Source of the DNA: Paenibacillus sp. HB172176
GTDB lineage: Bacteria > Bacillota > Bacilli > Paenibacillales > Paenibacillaceae
Direction of reading: 5' to 3'
DNA length: 64,000 nucleotides
NCBI RefSeq assembly: GCF_011947265.1
Contig: NZ_JAATHD010000024.1
Span: forward strand, 35,541-99,540
How positions within the stretch are numbered: the first letter of the stretch is position 1; each line of letters begins with the position of its first letter. A program made the position numbers and the translations under genes. The notes under the pieces were generated by a model. The model searched no databases. It saw only the letters and a program-made list of their open reading frames with translations, and had not been told where the DNA came from. Of the stretch, positions 17,505-24,896 are shown one piece after another.

Positions 17505-17824
17505 GGACATACGAAAGGGATTCCGCTTCTCCAAGAACCGGAATCCCTTATGTTTCTGTCAAACGACTATTCAATTTATTCTAACGCTCCAATCCATTAC
17601 TTCCATTACGGTTTTCCATCCGTCTACTTAGAAACGGTCTTCCTTCCGTCCTTTCGGTAAGTATTTTCACTAGTGATCCTTACCACAAGCTCCCTTTCAG
17701 GAATGAGCTTTCCATCATTGCGCCGAGTCCCCACATGTCTTAACCGCTTGCGGACATCCGTTCCGATGCAGTGAGACATGCTTCGCTAACTCACTTCATT
17801 GGACTATCCCCTCTCGTTTAAGAT
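17505..17824 (-). ncRNA. Candidate structured non-coding RNA, about 320 nt
   Basis: No coding frame fits this stretch, but the minus strand has a strong promoter (17831-17859) and ends at the hairpin at 17515-17549. Reading 5' to 3' on the minus strand, stem AGTGAG/CTCACT (17795-17790 with 17775-17770) encloses CATGTC. That loop can pair with GACATG further on (17739-17734), a pseudoknot. Then come small hairpins (CATC/GATG, CCGC/GCGG), then AAGCTC/GAGCTT (17710-17705 with 17692-17687), GGTAAG/CTTACC enclosing CACTAGTG (17684-17656), and two ACGG/CCGT hairpins. I could not match it to RNase P, 6S, tmRNA, T-box or common riboswitches. A HEARO/omega-RNA-like or intron-derived RNA is possible. 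Confidence 0.55.
17515..17549. terminator. Shared terminator hairpin between cls and the minus-strand RNA
   Basis: AAGGGATTCCG (17515-17525) pairs perfectly with CGGAATCCCTT (17539-17549). It follows cls on the plus strand and lies at the 3' end of the structured minus-strand transcript candidate. T-stretches are short on both sides (TATGTTT on plus, TTTCG on minus). Confidence 0.6.
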
Positions 17825-17830
17825 AAGCCA

Positions 17831-17859
17831 AGTATACACTATTATTTTAATTTTGTAAA
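17831..17859 (-). promoter_or_regulatory. Promoter of the minus-strand structured RNA
   Basis: On the minus strand: TTTACA (17859-17854), exactly 17 bases, TATACT (17836-17831), each five of six to consensus, inside an A/T-rich block. Predicted start near 17824, reading toward cls. Confidence 0.7.
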
Positions 17860-17957
17860 TATTCTGATAATTAATAAATTCTCATGTATTTCCTGTTTCG
17901 TTTCATGCCAAGCTGAGCCAAGTCCAGTCGAGCCGATTCGATAGCCAAGGAATGGAT

Positions 17958-17994
17958 TTGACCTTCTCTTCATTTAAATTTATACTTAGTCTAA
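17958..17994 (+). promoter_or_regulatory. Promoter with overlapping PerR box
   Basis: TTGACC (17958-17963), 17-base spacer, TATACT (17981-17986). A 15-base sequence TTATACTTAGTCTAA (17980-17994) matches the PerR box TTATAATnATTATAA at 11 of 14 fixed positions and covers the -10. This predicts peroxide-responsive autorepression of the perR-like operon. Confidence 0.65.
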
Positions 17995-18024
17995 ATTCAT
18001 AATAGAAGGCGGAATGATTGGGCC

Positions 18025-18417
18025 ATGAGCAAAATAAACTTAACTGTGCAGAGAAAAGCTGTCTACGACGTGATCCAGGAAGCGAATGATCATCCGACTG
18101 CCTCCGAAGTGATCGACCGCTTGCGGGGCAAGGGCTTCAACTTCGCTTACGGCACGGTCTATAATTCTCTTCGGTATCTGAAGGATGCGGGCATGATTCA
18201 TGAGCTGAAGCTTGGGGAGGCGATCAGTCGCTACGACGCCAGAACCGAGGAGCATCAGCATATCGTGTGTACACGCTGCGGGAAGGTGGATGAGGTGCTG
18301 CAGGAGCTGCCGAAGAACTGGCTCTCCGATGTAGCGAAGGAAACGAAATACAAAGTGGAGCATGCGCAAGTCGTGCTGGAAGGGGTGTGCGAAGCATGCG
18401 CGAGCCAAACCTCTTAA
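18025..18417 (+). CDS. perR: PerR-like peroxide-sensing regulator (Fur family)
   Basis: 130 residues: winged helix (1-75) and metal-binding dimer domain. Structural zinc Cys4 is complete (CTRC 82/85 and CEAC 122/125). The regulatory metal ligands of PerR are at His23, Asp71 (in SRYD), His77 and His79, with the last acidic ligand probably Asp89/Glu90. The Asp in SRYD, rather than Glu, favours PerR over Fur. Start ATG 18025 with AGAAGGCGG somewhat far (11 bases). A PerR box covers its promoter, and a catalase-fold gene is downstream in the same operon, as expected for peroxide control. The N-terminus is about 15 residues shorter than Bacillus PerR. Confidence 0.8.
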   Translation: MSKINLTVQRKAVYDVIQEANDHPTASEVIDRLRGKGFNFAYGTVYNSLRYLKDAGMIHELKLGEAISRYDARTEEHQHIVCTRCGKVDEVLQELPKNWLSDVAKETKYKVEHAQVVLEGVCEACASQTS

Positions 18418-19244
18418 CCGACTTCACGGAAGGCGTGCTTTGCGCGTTGACCAAGCGCGTCATGATTATTAGTCCCTTTCCCGATCGGGTGCGCGCATTG
18501 GTGCTTCCATTGTCGTCCCAATGCTTCGACATGTTCACGCTTCATGAATTTTCCGAGGATATGTTGCCTGCGCTGTCGCCGGAGCTGATCGTATACGATG
18601 CGCTGCCGGTTGGCGCGGAGCGGCCTTCAAGCTGGGAGAAAGGGCAAGGCGTTCATCTGTCCGCGAAGCGGCATGGGATTCCGCTCCTTGTTCTGGTGGA
18701 CGATGCCGCGCTTGAATCGGCGGAGGCTTCCAGGGAATCCGCGCTCGAAGGAGCGGAGCTTCAGGTCTGGCCGGCCGATCCGCAGGCGGCGCTGGACCGC
18801 ATCCACCGCATGCTGGAAGAAGGGGGCGGCGGGGCAAGCCAGCCGAGCATGCATCTGAAAGAGGGTTCGGCCGAGCAAGGCGGGGTGCAGCCAACCGAGC
18901 GTTCGACCGAGCAAACTGGCTTACAGCCTTCCGAGCCTGAAGGCGTCCGCAACTTCAAGGACATTCGCCTTGATACCCGGCGCATGATTGTCGAGGCGGC
19001 GGGGGAGCGAATCGATCTGACGAAGACGGAATATGACTTGCTGCTTTATTTTATCGATTCGGAGGGCGTCGTGGTCACTCGCGAAATGCTGCTGGATCAT
19101 GTGTGGGGGCATCAGTTCTTCGGCGGCAGCAATGTAGTGGACGTACATGTGAAGAGTCTGCGCAAGAAGCTGAAGGACAGCGCGGTCGCGCCGAAATATA
19201 TCGCGACGGTGCGCGGGGCGGGTTATCGGCTGGCGGATGGTTAA
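18396..19244 (+). CDS. Orphan OmpR-type winged-helix regulator with degenerate receiver
   Basis: 282 residues. The C-terminal 95 residues are a clear OmpR/PhoB winged helix (LTKTEYDLLLYF, then VVDVHVKSLRKKL and VRGAGYRL). The N-terminal 130 residues resemble a receiver: Asp68 in LIVYDALP sits where the phosphorylated Asp would be. The acidic pair at the first strand (here IISPF) and the conserved Lys (here VWPAD) are missing. A Gln/Glu/Thr-rich linker joins the two. No histidine kinase is nearby. The start is uncertain: ATG 18396, inside the end of the previous gene, has GGAAGGGG upstream; ATG 18462 is possible. It lies between the PerR-like and catalase-like genes. Confidence 0.7.
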   Translation: MREPNLLTDFTEGVLCALTKRVMIISPFPDRVRALVLPLSSQCFDMFTLHEFSEDMLPALSPELIVYDALPVGAERPSSWEKGQGVHLSAKRHGIPLLVLVDDAALESAEASRESALEGAELQVWPADPQAALDRIHRMLEEGGGGASQPSMHLKEGSAEQGGVQPTERSTEQTGLQPSEPEGVRNFKDIRLDTRRMIVEAAGERIDLTKTEYDLLLYFIDSEGVVVTREMLLDHVWGHQFFGGSNVVDVHVKSLRKKLKDSAVAPKYIATVRGAGYRLADG

Positions 19245-19256
19245 GGAGGTGTTGAA

Positions 19257-20549
19257 ATGGAGCATTCCAAATTAACGACGAATGGAGGCGCGCCCCTCGG
19301 CGATAACCGTAATTCGAGAACGGCGGGGGGGGACGGGCCGGCCTTGCTCGAGGATGATCATCTGCTTGAGAAGATCGCGCGTAACGGCAGAGAGCGCAAG
19401 CCGGAGAGCGTGGCTCAAGAGCGGGGAGCGGGAGCGCGAGGGATATTTGTCACCGAGAACAGCATGTCCCAATATACGAAAGCTTCTTTCCTGCAAGAGG
19501 CGGGAGAGGAGACGCCGGTATTCGTTCGGTTCTCGACCGTCATCCACGGCACGGGCTTGCCGGAGACGGCCCGCGATTCAAGGGGATTCGCGGTGAAATT
19601 TTATACGAAGGAGGGCAATTACGACTTGGTGGGAAACCACCTGCCTGTGTTCTTTATTCGCGATGCGATGAAGCTTCCCGACATGGTCCAAGCTTTGAAG
19701 CGGGCTCCGGATACGAATCTTCAAGATCCTGCTCGCTATTGGGATTTCATGACGCTTTCGCCCGAATCGACGCATATGCTGACCTGGCTGTTCTCGGATG
19801 ACGGCACGCCGGCCTCGTATCGCGAGATGGACGGCTTCAGCGTGCATGCTTTCAAGTGGATCAATGCGGCGGGAGAGCAGGTTTACGTGAAATACAACTG
19901 GAAATCGCAGCAGGGCGTTCGCAACTTTACGGCGGCGGAGGCAGCGCGGATGCAAGCTGCCGACTTCAACCATGCGACCCGCGATTTGTACGGAGCCATC
20001 GAGAATGGTGAATTTCCGCGCTGGGAGCTTCATGTGCAGGTAATGCCTGTTGATCATTTGGGGCGCCAGGCATTCGATCCGCTTGATCCGACCAAGCTGT
20101 GGCCGGAGGATCGTTATCCGCTGCAGAAGATAGGAACCATGACGCTCAACCGCAATCCTGTCAATTATTTCGGCGAAGTGGAGCAATCCGCGTTTGCGCC
20201 GAGCGTGGTCGTTACCGGCATCGAGCCTTTCGAGGAGCCGAACAACGGGGGAGGAATGCCGCAGCAATCGCCTCAGTACAGAGACGCATCTTCCGCGATA
20301 CATGGATATATCGGCAGCCAGAGAATTGGCAAGATGGATGATTTCACGCAGGCGGGCGAGCGTTTTCGCTCTTTGAGCGGGGAGGGGCAGACGAACTTGA
20401 TCTCGAACCTGATCGGCGAGCTTGAACGGACGAACGACGAAATCAGGCTGCGGGCGATCTGCAATTTCTTCCGCGCGGACCGCATGCTCGGCATGCAATT
20501 GTCCCAAGGGCTTGGCGTGGACATCCGTTCCTATATGCCGCAGAGCTAG
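19257..20549 (+). CDS. Catalase-fold protein lacking catalytic His and heme-ligand Tyr
   Basis: 430 residues, aligning by eye along nearly all of a small-subunit catalase (KatA, about 483). Conserved stretches include VRFSTV, RGFAVKFYT, VGNHLPVFFIRDA, NRNPVNYFGEVEQ and the C-terminal helical end. The catalytic His in ERVVHAKG of KatA is Gln here (ESVAQERG, residue 54), while the catalytic Asn is kept (Asn127). About 60 residues that carry the proximal heme Tyr (RLFAYxDxHRxR in KatA) are missing: the chain goes from VVVTGIEPFEE straight to PNNGGGMP. The reading frame is clean across the join. Start ATG 19257 after AAGGAGGTG. Peroxide dismutation looks unlikely; the role is unknown. Confidence 0.8.
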   Translation: MEHSKLTTNGGAPLGDNRNSRTAGGDGPALLEDDHLLEKIARNGRERKPESVAQERGAGARGIFVTENSMSQYTKASFLQEAGEETPVFVRFSTVIHGTGLPETARDSRGFAVKFYTKEGNYDLVGNHLPVFFIRDAMKLPDMVQALKRAPDTNLQDPARYWDFMTLSPESTHMLTWLFSDDGTPASYREMDGFSVHAFKWINAAGEQVYVKYNWKSQQGVRNFTAAEAARMQAADFNHATRDLYGAIENGEFPRWELHVQVMPVDHLGRQAFDPLDPTKLWPEDRYPLQKIGTMTLNRNPVNYFGEVEQSAFAPSVVVTGIEPFEEPNNGGGMPQQSPQYRDASSAIHGYIGSQRIGKMDDFTQAGERFRSLSGEGQTNLISNLIGELERTNDEIRLRAICNFFRADRMLGMQLSQGLGVDIRSYMPQS

Positions 20550-20598
20550 CTATATAAGTTGAACGCAACAATGTAATGCCGGATATAGTCCAACTAAG

Positions 20599-20654
20599 AC
20601 AGCCTCCATTCAACCGAGCCGCGCAGGGTTCGTTTAGAGGGAGGCTGTTTCTTT
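20599..20654 (+). terminator. Terminator of the perR-like operon
   Basis: ACAGCCTCC (20599-20607) pairs with GGAGGCTGT (20640-20648), followed by TTCTTT. It ends the perR-regulator-catalase transcript about 50 bases after the last stop codon. Confidence 0.7.
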
Positions 20655-20662
20655 ATTCGGAT

Positions 20663-20692
20663 TTGCCTGACGCCCCCCGCTAAGCGTACACT
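20663..20692 (+). promoter_or_regulatory. Promoter of the ccdC-like gene
   Basis: TTGCCT (20663-20668), 18-base spacer, TACACT (20687-20692), about 38 bases before the ccdC-like start codon. Confidence 0.4.
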
Positions 20693-20729
20693 AGAGAGAG
20701 CAAACAACAAACAGGAGGTAGCCTAACCG

Positions 20730-21227
20730 ATGCATTGGACCAATCCAATCGTTCAAATCGGCTCCGTCATCTTTTCGATCGCGGCGGGAATAACGCTCAT
20801 AATACTGCGGCTTCGAGCGGGCAAGCGGCCGACGACGCTGCGCAAAATCATCATTCCGCCGATAGCCATGTCTACCGGCTTTATCATGTTCGCATCTCCG
20901 GTAACCCATATTCCCTGGCTGTGGGGAGCATCCGCTTTCGGGACGGGCATGCTGATTTTCGCATTCCCGCTAATCGTGACCACGAGGCTGGAGAGAGTGG
21001 ACCAGGACATTTATGTAAGACGCTCCAAGGCGTTCGTCGCCATCTTTGTCGTGCTGTTTCTGATCCGCACCCTGCTGCACGGCGTGGTTGACGATTACAT
21101 GTCGATTCCGCAGACGGGGGCGATCTTCTATCTGCTTGCCTTCGGCATGATTATTCCGTGGCGGCTTGCCATGGTAAGCGATTATGTCAGGCTGCAGAAT
21201 CACGGCTCTCTTCTGGATTCCAAATAA
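20730..21227 (+). CDS. ccdC: CcdC-family membrane protein
   Basis: 165 residues with four to five membrane helices. The stretch RPTTLRKIIIPPIAMSTGF after the first helix is characteristic of the CcdC/YneJ family, linked in Bacillus to the cytochrome c biogenesis locus ccdA-yneI-ccdC, although its own role is not established. AGGAGGT lies upstream of the ATG. It is monocistronic here; no ccdA is in the window. Its last 28 bases overlap the convergent gene on the minus strand. Confidence 0.75.
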   Translation: MHWTNPIVQIGSVIFSIAAGITLIILRLRAGKRPTTLRKIIIPPIAMSTGFIMFASPVTHIPWLWGASAFGTGMLIFAFPLIVTTRLERVDQDIYVRRSKAFVAIFVVLFLIRTLLHGVVDDYMSIPQTGAIFYLLAFGMIIPWRLAMVSDYVRLQNHGSLLDSK

Positions 21228-22021
21228 AGCAATTGCGTCGCAAGCGTCCACATCTTCATCATGATCTTGATCAGATGATAGCTCTGATGCACGACCAAAG
21301 CGATGAAGCCGGCCCAGACGAGGGATACGCCGGTCACGGCAAGGCCCAGGGTCATGCCGATCATCCACATCAGCATGGAGAGGGCGGCATAAGGCAGGAA
21401 GTGGCGGATGGAGCGCCAGAGCACGGCGGCCATGCTTTCCTCCGAGACGGCTCCGACTTGCAGCGAAAGCGACAGCAGGCTCACGACTATTCCCCACAGC
21501 AGCCACAGAGCCGCTCCGGGCAACAGCGTCATGATCAGCTCATTGGTCGAATGGCTGGTCAAGAGGGCGTTGTAGGCTTTCGGCAGCAGGAAGTAAGCTG
21601 GCGCGAAGGTGAGCAACGCTTGAAGCCAGTAGAGGAGCATAACGGGCTTCCAGGCTTTGCGGACGCCCTCGCGGAAGCGGGTGCCGCCGCCGCTCCTCGA
21701 CTGCTGCAGCATCGAATGGAAGAAGCCGGCGTTGAACAGCGGCGTCAGCAGCATTCTTGCCGCGAACAGGCCGCCGAGCATCCATAAATATGGCATAGCC
21801 ATATCAGTCTTGAAAAGCTCGATCTGCGCCTCCGTCAGGAAGGTCTGAACCGCCTGCGCCGAGGCGGTCGCCCCTGGGAATCTGCGAAGCAGCGGCGATA
21901 CCGTCTCGTCGATGGCTCGATAGAGGAAGAAGCCCCAGAGCAACTGATAGACAAAAACCAGGAGCAGCAAATAGAAATGCTTGAACGTAAGGCGCCAGCC
22001 TTGCTTCATATGCGTCTTCAT
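21200..22021 (-). CDS. Polytopic membrane protein of unknown function
   Basis: 273 residues with about five or six hydrophobic helices (near 15-35, 80-100, 125-150, 165-190, 200-225 and 225-250). No signature I recognise. The start is placed at the ATG at 22021, since GGAAGGAGG is six bases upstream; the in-frame ATG at 22027 touches the ribosome-binding site. Only 16 bases separate it from the M1 peptidase gene upstream, so the two form an operon. Its 3' end overlaps the convergent ccdC-like gene by 28 bases. Confidence 0.7.
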   Translation of the reverse strand: MKTHMKQGWRLTFKHFYLLLLVFVYQLLWGFFLYRAIDETVSPLLRRFPGATASAQAVQTFLTEAQIELFKTDMAMPYLWMLGGLFAARMLLTPLFNAGFFHSMLQQSRSGGGTRFREGVRKAWKPVMLLYWLQALLTFAPAYFLLPKAYNALLTSHSTNELIMTLLPGAALWLLWGIVVSLLSLSLQVGAVSEESMAAVLWRSIRHFLPYAALSMLMWMIGMTLGLAVTGVSLVWAGFIALVVHQSYHLIKIMMKMWTLATQLLYLESRREP

Positions 22022-22037
22022 AATCATCCTCCTTCCT

Positions 22038-24044
22038 TTACCAACTCAAGATCCCCAGAAATCCCTCAATCAGCTTCGTTAGTCCGAGATTCCAGCGGGC
22101 GCGAGTCGCGACGGGCACATCCGCCAGCATAAAGTTATTGATCAGCTTGTTGTCCAGCACATTCGCGTGATTGGGATCAAGAGACACCCACTCGATTGGC
22201 GAAGGCTGCACCTCCGTATATTGCACATGATCCTCCTGAGCGTTCCAGATCTTCGTCAAGGTGGTTCCGTCGGCGAACTTGAACAGAATCGGCACGGGGC
22301 CGTTCGTTCCGCCGTTCTTCTTGATCAGTACGGTCGATTCGTACATATTGCCGTTATCTCCTGCGCCGGGACGAGCCCCTACGGCTTCCACCGCGTAATC
22401 GGCCATGGAGCTGCTATAGACGAACTGGTTGAAGTAGTCGGTCCACTTCGCCTTTGTGACGCTTTCCACGACACGCTGGAAGTCGGAGGTGGAGGGATGC
22501 TTGAATTTGTATTTTTGAAAATAAGTCTTGAGAATCTTCGCCATCGTCTTGTCTCCGACCTTGTTCTCGATGTCGACGAGCACCAGCTTCGCCCTTATAT
22601 AGACATTCTCCGCATAGGCGTTATGATCATGATACGCCCAGGAAGCTTGACGGAGGGGGGCGGGATCCGTCATATAGCTGCCCTCGAGCCGCAGATTCGG
22701 ACTGATGCCGTAAGCGGCCTCCATCACCTTGTCCTCCGCGTAGGAGGTGAAGCCTTCGTCGAGCCAAGCCTCCTCGAATTCATTCGAAGCGACCATGCCG
22801 TACCAATATTGATGACCGATCTCATGAACGACCGTTCGTTCCAGATCGTAGCCGGGATGATCGTTCTCGGCGGCGAACGCCGTGACGAGCGTCGGGTATT
22901 CCATACCGCCGGCTCCGTTCGCGCCAGCGGGAGGAACGACGATCGACAGCGTGCTGTACGGATAGGTTCCGTACCATTTCGCATAATTCGAGAGAGCGGA
23001 CTTGGCCGCAACCATATAGCGATCCTTCAAATCGGCATGCAAGGGATCGAGATAGAGCTTGATGCGAACGCCGGGGATACCTGTATCCGAATAGGCCGCC
23101 TCTTCATAGATGAAATCGGGAGAAGCGGACCAGGCGAAATCATGCACATCCTCCGCATAAAATTGGTAGGTGCTTCTTCCGCCCGAGGCGGACACCGGCC
23201 TTGTTTGGAACCCTGTAGCGGCGACGGTGTACGTCTCCGGCACTTGGATGTTGATGCTATATACGCCGAAGTCGCTGTAGAATTCCGAATTGCCGTGATA
23301 TTGATGCACATTCCAGCCTTCCTCGGCTCTCCCGCGCGTTCCCGCCGTCTCGTACACGGCGAGCTTGGGAAACCATTGGCCGGCCATGACGAAGCTTCCC
23401 GAATAGCCCATGCGGGCGAACACCTCCGGCAGCTTGACCTCGAAGCTCATGCGAAGCGTAATCGACTTTCCAGGCTCGACGGGTTCCGCCAGTCGCAGCC
23501 GGGCCAGCGTCTGATCGTTCTTGTTGCCGTCGTCAGGCTGGATGAATTGCAGGCGCGGCAGCAGACTTTCGCCCTCCAACGTCTGAAACGTCAGCAGCTT
23601 CATATAGCTGGTGGAGTTGGCGGTCGCTTTGTCTTGCCGCAGCGAGCCCCCGGATTCCTTCATAAAGGTGGTCTTCGAGGATTGAAAGGCATTGGGATAC
23701 AAGTGGAAATAAAGCTCGGACACCGGCTTCTTCCCCGGATTGGTCCATGTCACATCCTGCATGCCGTCGAGATGCTGACCATCCTCACGAAGGCTGACAT
23801 TGATGTGATATTCGGCCACGCGGTTGCTCAGCGCCTTCACTTCATCCGCGACCGTCTGATCCGGCTGCGGGACAACCTGCGGCTTGGCCGTTTTCGGAGC
23901 AGGCGTATTCGTCGCGGCGGCAGGGGCGAGGGCGTAGGTATACTGCGATTGCCAAGCGTTCCCGAAGCCGTAGCGCACGGACAGCACCAGCAAGACGGCG
24001 GCGAGCAAACCGAATAGAACTCGTTTGACATAGCGTGGGGTCAT
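22038..24044 (-). CDS. Membrane-anchored M1-family zinc metallopeptidase
   Basis: 668 residues. N-terminal signal anchor (about 9-27), Pro/Ala-rich linker, an M1-type beta domain and the catalytic domain. Zinc motif HEIGH (405-409) is followed 19 residues later by the third ligand Glu in EEAWLDEGF (about 428). GGMEYPTL shortly before stands for the GAMEN exopeptidase loop, but is degenerate. The Tyr proton donor probably lies in the downstream AENVYIR stretch. It acts outside the membrane on peptides. The ATG at 24044 has GGGAGGG upstream; the open frame extends 17 codons further without a site. In an operon with the 273-residue membrane protein. Confidence 0.85.
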   Translation of the reverse strand: MTPRYVKRVLFGLLAAVLLVLSVRYGFGNAWQSQYTYALAPAAATNTPAPKTAKPQVVPQPDQTVADEVKALSNRVAEYHINVSLREDGQHLDGMQDVTWTNPGKKPVSELYFHLYPNAFQSSKTTFMKESGGSLRQDKATANSTSYMKLLTFQTLEGESLLPRLQFIQPDDGNKNDQTLARLRLAEPVEPGKSITLRMSFEVKLPEVFARMGYSGSFVMAGQWFPKLAVYETAGTRGRAEEGWNVHQYHGNSEFYSDFGVYSINIQVPETYTVAATGFQTRPVSASGGRSTYQFYAEDVHDFAWSASPDFIYEEAAYSDTGIPGVRIKLYLDPLHADLKDRYMVAAKSALSNYAKWYGTYPYSTLSIVVPPAGANGAGGMEYPTLVTAFAAENDHPGYDLERTVVHEIGHQYWYGMVASNEFEEAWLDEGFTSYAEDKVMEAAYGISPNLRLEGSYMTDPAPLRQASWAYHDHNAYAENVYIRAKLVLVDIENKVGDKTMAKILKTYFQKYKFKHPSTSDFQRVVESVTKAKWTDYFNQFVYSSSMADYAVEAVGARPGAGDNGNMYESTVLIKKNGGTNGPVPILFKFADGTTLTKIWNAQEDHVQYTEVQPSPIEWVSLDPNHANVLDNKLINNFMLADVPVATRARWNLGLTKLIEGFLGILSW

Positions 24045-24061
24045 TGATCGTTTCCCTCCCG

Positions 24062-24090
24062 TTGACAAGCATCTACAGCATGTATATGTT
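24062..24090 (+). promoter_or_regulatory. Promoter of the ywhD-like gene
   Basis: TTGACA (24062-24067), 17-base spacer, TATGTT (24085-24090). It overlaps the translation-initiation region of the divergent M1 peptidase gene. Confidence 0.5.
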
Positions 24091-24148
24091 TGCAATTCAA
24101 AGATTATTAGCTAAAATGGAATTATTGTATGGGAAGGTGGGAACACAG

Positions 24149-24670
24149 ATGGCAGAAGAACAGAACAAGCCGGCCGAGCCGGCCGCGAAAGAGAAAAAGT
24201 CCTTGACGCTCAATGTGGTGAGCAGCAAGAAACATAGAGGCTTCGGAGCGGGCTCCATTGATTTGAGCGATGTTGCCTGCGTGATGATCGATGAAGGCAG
24301 AGCTTTCATTGACGTGGGCGCCATGCATGCGAAGAGCAAGATTGAACGCGGCATCAAGTTCACGCCGAACAAGGAGGATACGCCGAACGGCCGCCAGTGC
24401 TGGATCGTATGGGTTGCGGTGGACCGGAACGAGGAAGGCTCGTATTATGCCGGAGCGGCTTCCTGCGAGATGCTCGTGGATTCCGAAGCGAAGCGCGGCT
24501 GGAAGATCCTCGCCGATCATGTGAATCGGCTGGACGCCGCGATCAAACGCAAGTTCATGCTGGAGAATCTCGGAGCGGAGGACAAGGCCGCGCTCCGCAC
24601 ATTCCTTCAGGAGCATAATCAGGAATGGTGGGATCGCTCGCCGGATGCGCTGAAGGAAGCGCTGGCGTAG
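24149..24670 (+). CDS. ywhD: YwhD-family protein
   Basis: 173 residues closely resembling Bacillus YwhD as I remember it: GFGAGSIDLSDVACVMID, then FIDVGAMHAKSKIERGIKF and NGRQCWIVWVAVDR with GSYYAGAASCEM. Function is unknown. It has no signal peptide or membrane segment, so it is cytoplasmic, with a charged N-terminus of about 25 residues. I chose ATG 24149, eight bases after GAAGGTGG; another in-frame ATG at 24116 lacks a site. In Bacillus ywhD sits near pbpG and speE, and the same genes lie about 10 kb away here. Confidence 0.85.
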   Translation: MAEEQNKPAEPAAKEKKSLTLNVVSSKKHRGFGAGSIDLSDVACVMIDEGRAFIDVGAMHAKSKIERGIKFTPNKEDTPNGRQCWIVWVAVDRNEEGSYYAGAASCEMLVDSEAKRGWKILADHVNRLDAAIKRKFMLENLGAEDKAALRTFLQEHNQEWWDRSPDALKEALA

Positions 24671-24789
24671 CAAGCGTCGTGATAAAACGACTGATGGGGA
24701 ACATACAGACGGGCTCAGTCGTATATCATGTACAACAACGATGTGGAACGGGTTACCGAGACATATCGGTCATAGGCGACCAATAAGTG

Positions 24790-24830
24790 GAACGGGTTAG
24801 CAGGAGCATTGTCTCCGCTAACCCGTTTTT
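24790..24830 (+). terminator. Intrinsic terminator after ywhD
   Basis: AACGGGTTAGC (24791-24801) pairs with GCTAACCCGTT (24817-24827), followed by TTT. The phrase GTGGAACGGGTTA also occurs about 45 bases earlier without a pairing partner. A separate hairpin ACGACTGA/TCAGTCGT lies nearer the ywhD stop. Confidence 0.75.
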
Positions 24831-24896
24831 CAAATGCAAAGAAGCTTATAAAATTTCGATGAGAAATGAATGCTTGCAACTGTAACGGACTTTTTC

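Noticed and set aside
17560..17830. T-box, cobalamin, SAM or lysine riboswitch, or RNase P/6S/tmRNA, for the structured minus-strand region
   Set aside because: None of the conserved boxes I know for these RNAs could be found. The region is not followed by a gene on the same strand, so a cis-regulatory riboswitch is unlikely.
21158..21787. A 209-codon plus-strand frame overlapping the end of the ccdC-like gene
   Set aside because: Gln/His/Arg-rich shadow of the minus-strand membrane protein, without a start signal.
22167..24017. A 616-codon plus-strand frame opposite the M1 peptidase gene
   Set aside because: It has no ribosome-binding site, is rich in Arg/His/Leu as expected of an antisense shadow, and the opposite strand has clear peptidase motifs. 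The same applies to long antisense frames opposite the ABC exporter (1228-2355, 3401-4975), the catalase (19578-20507), the PBP (34130-35527), lacZ (43730-45358) and argS (48467-49462).
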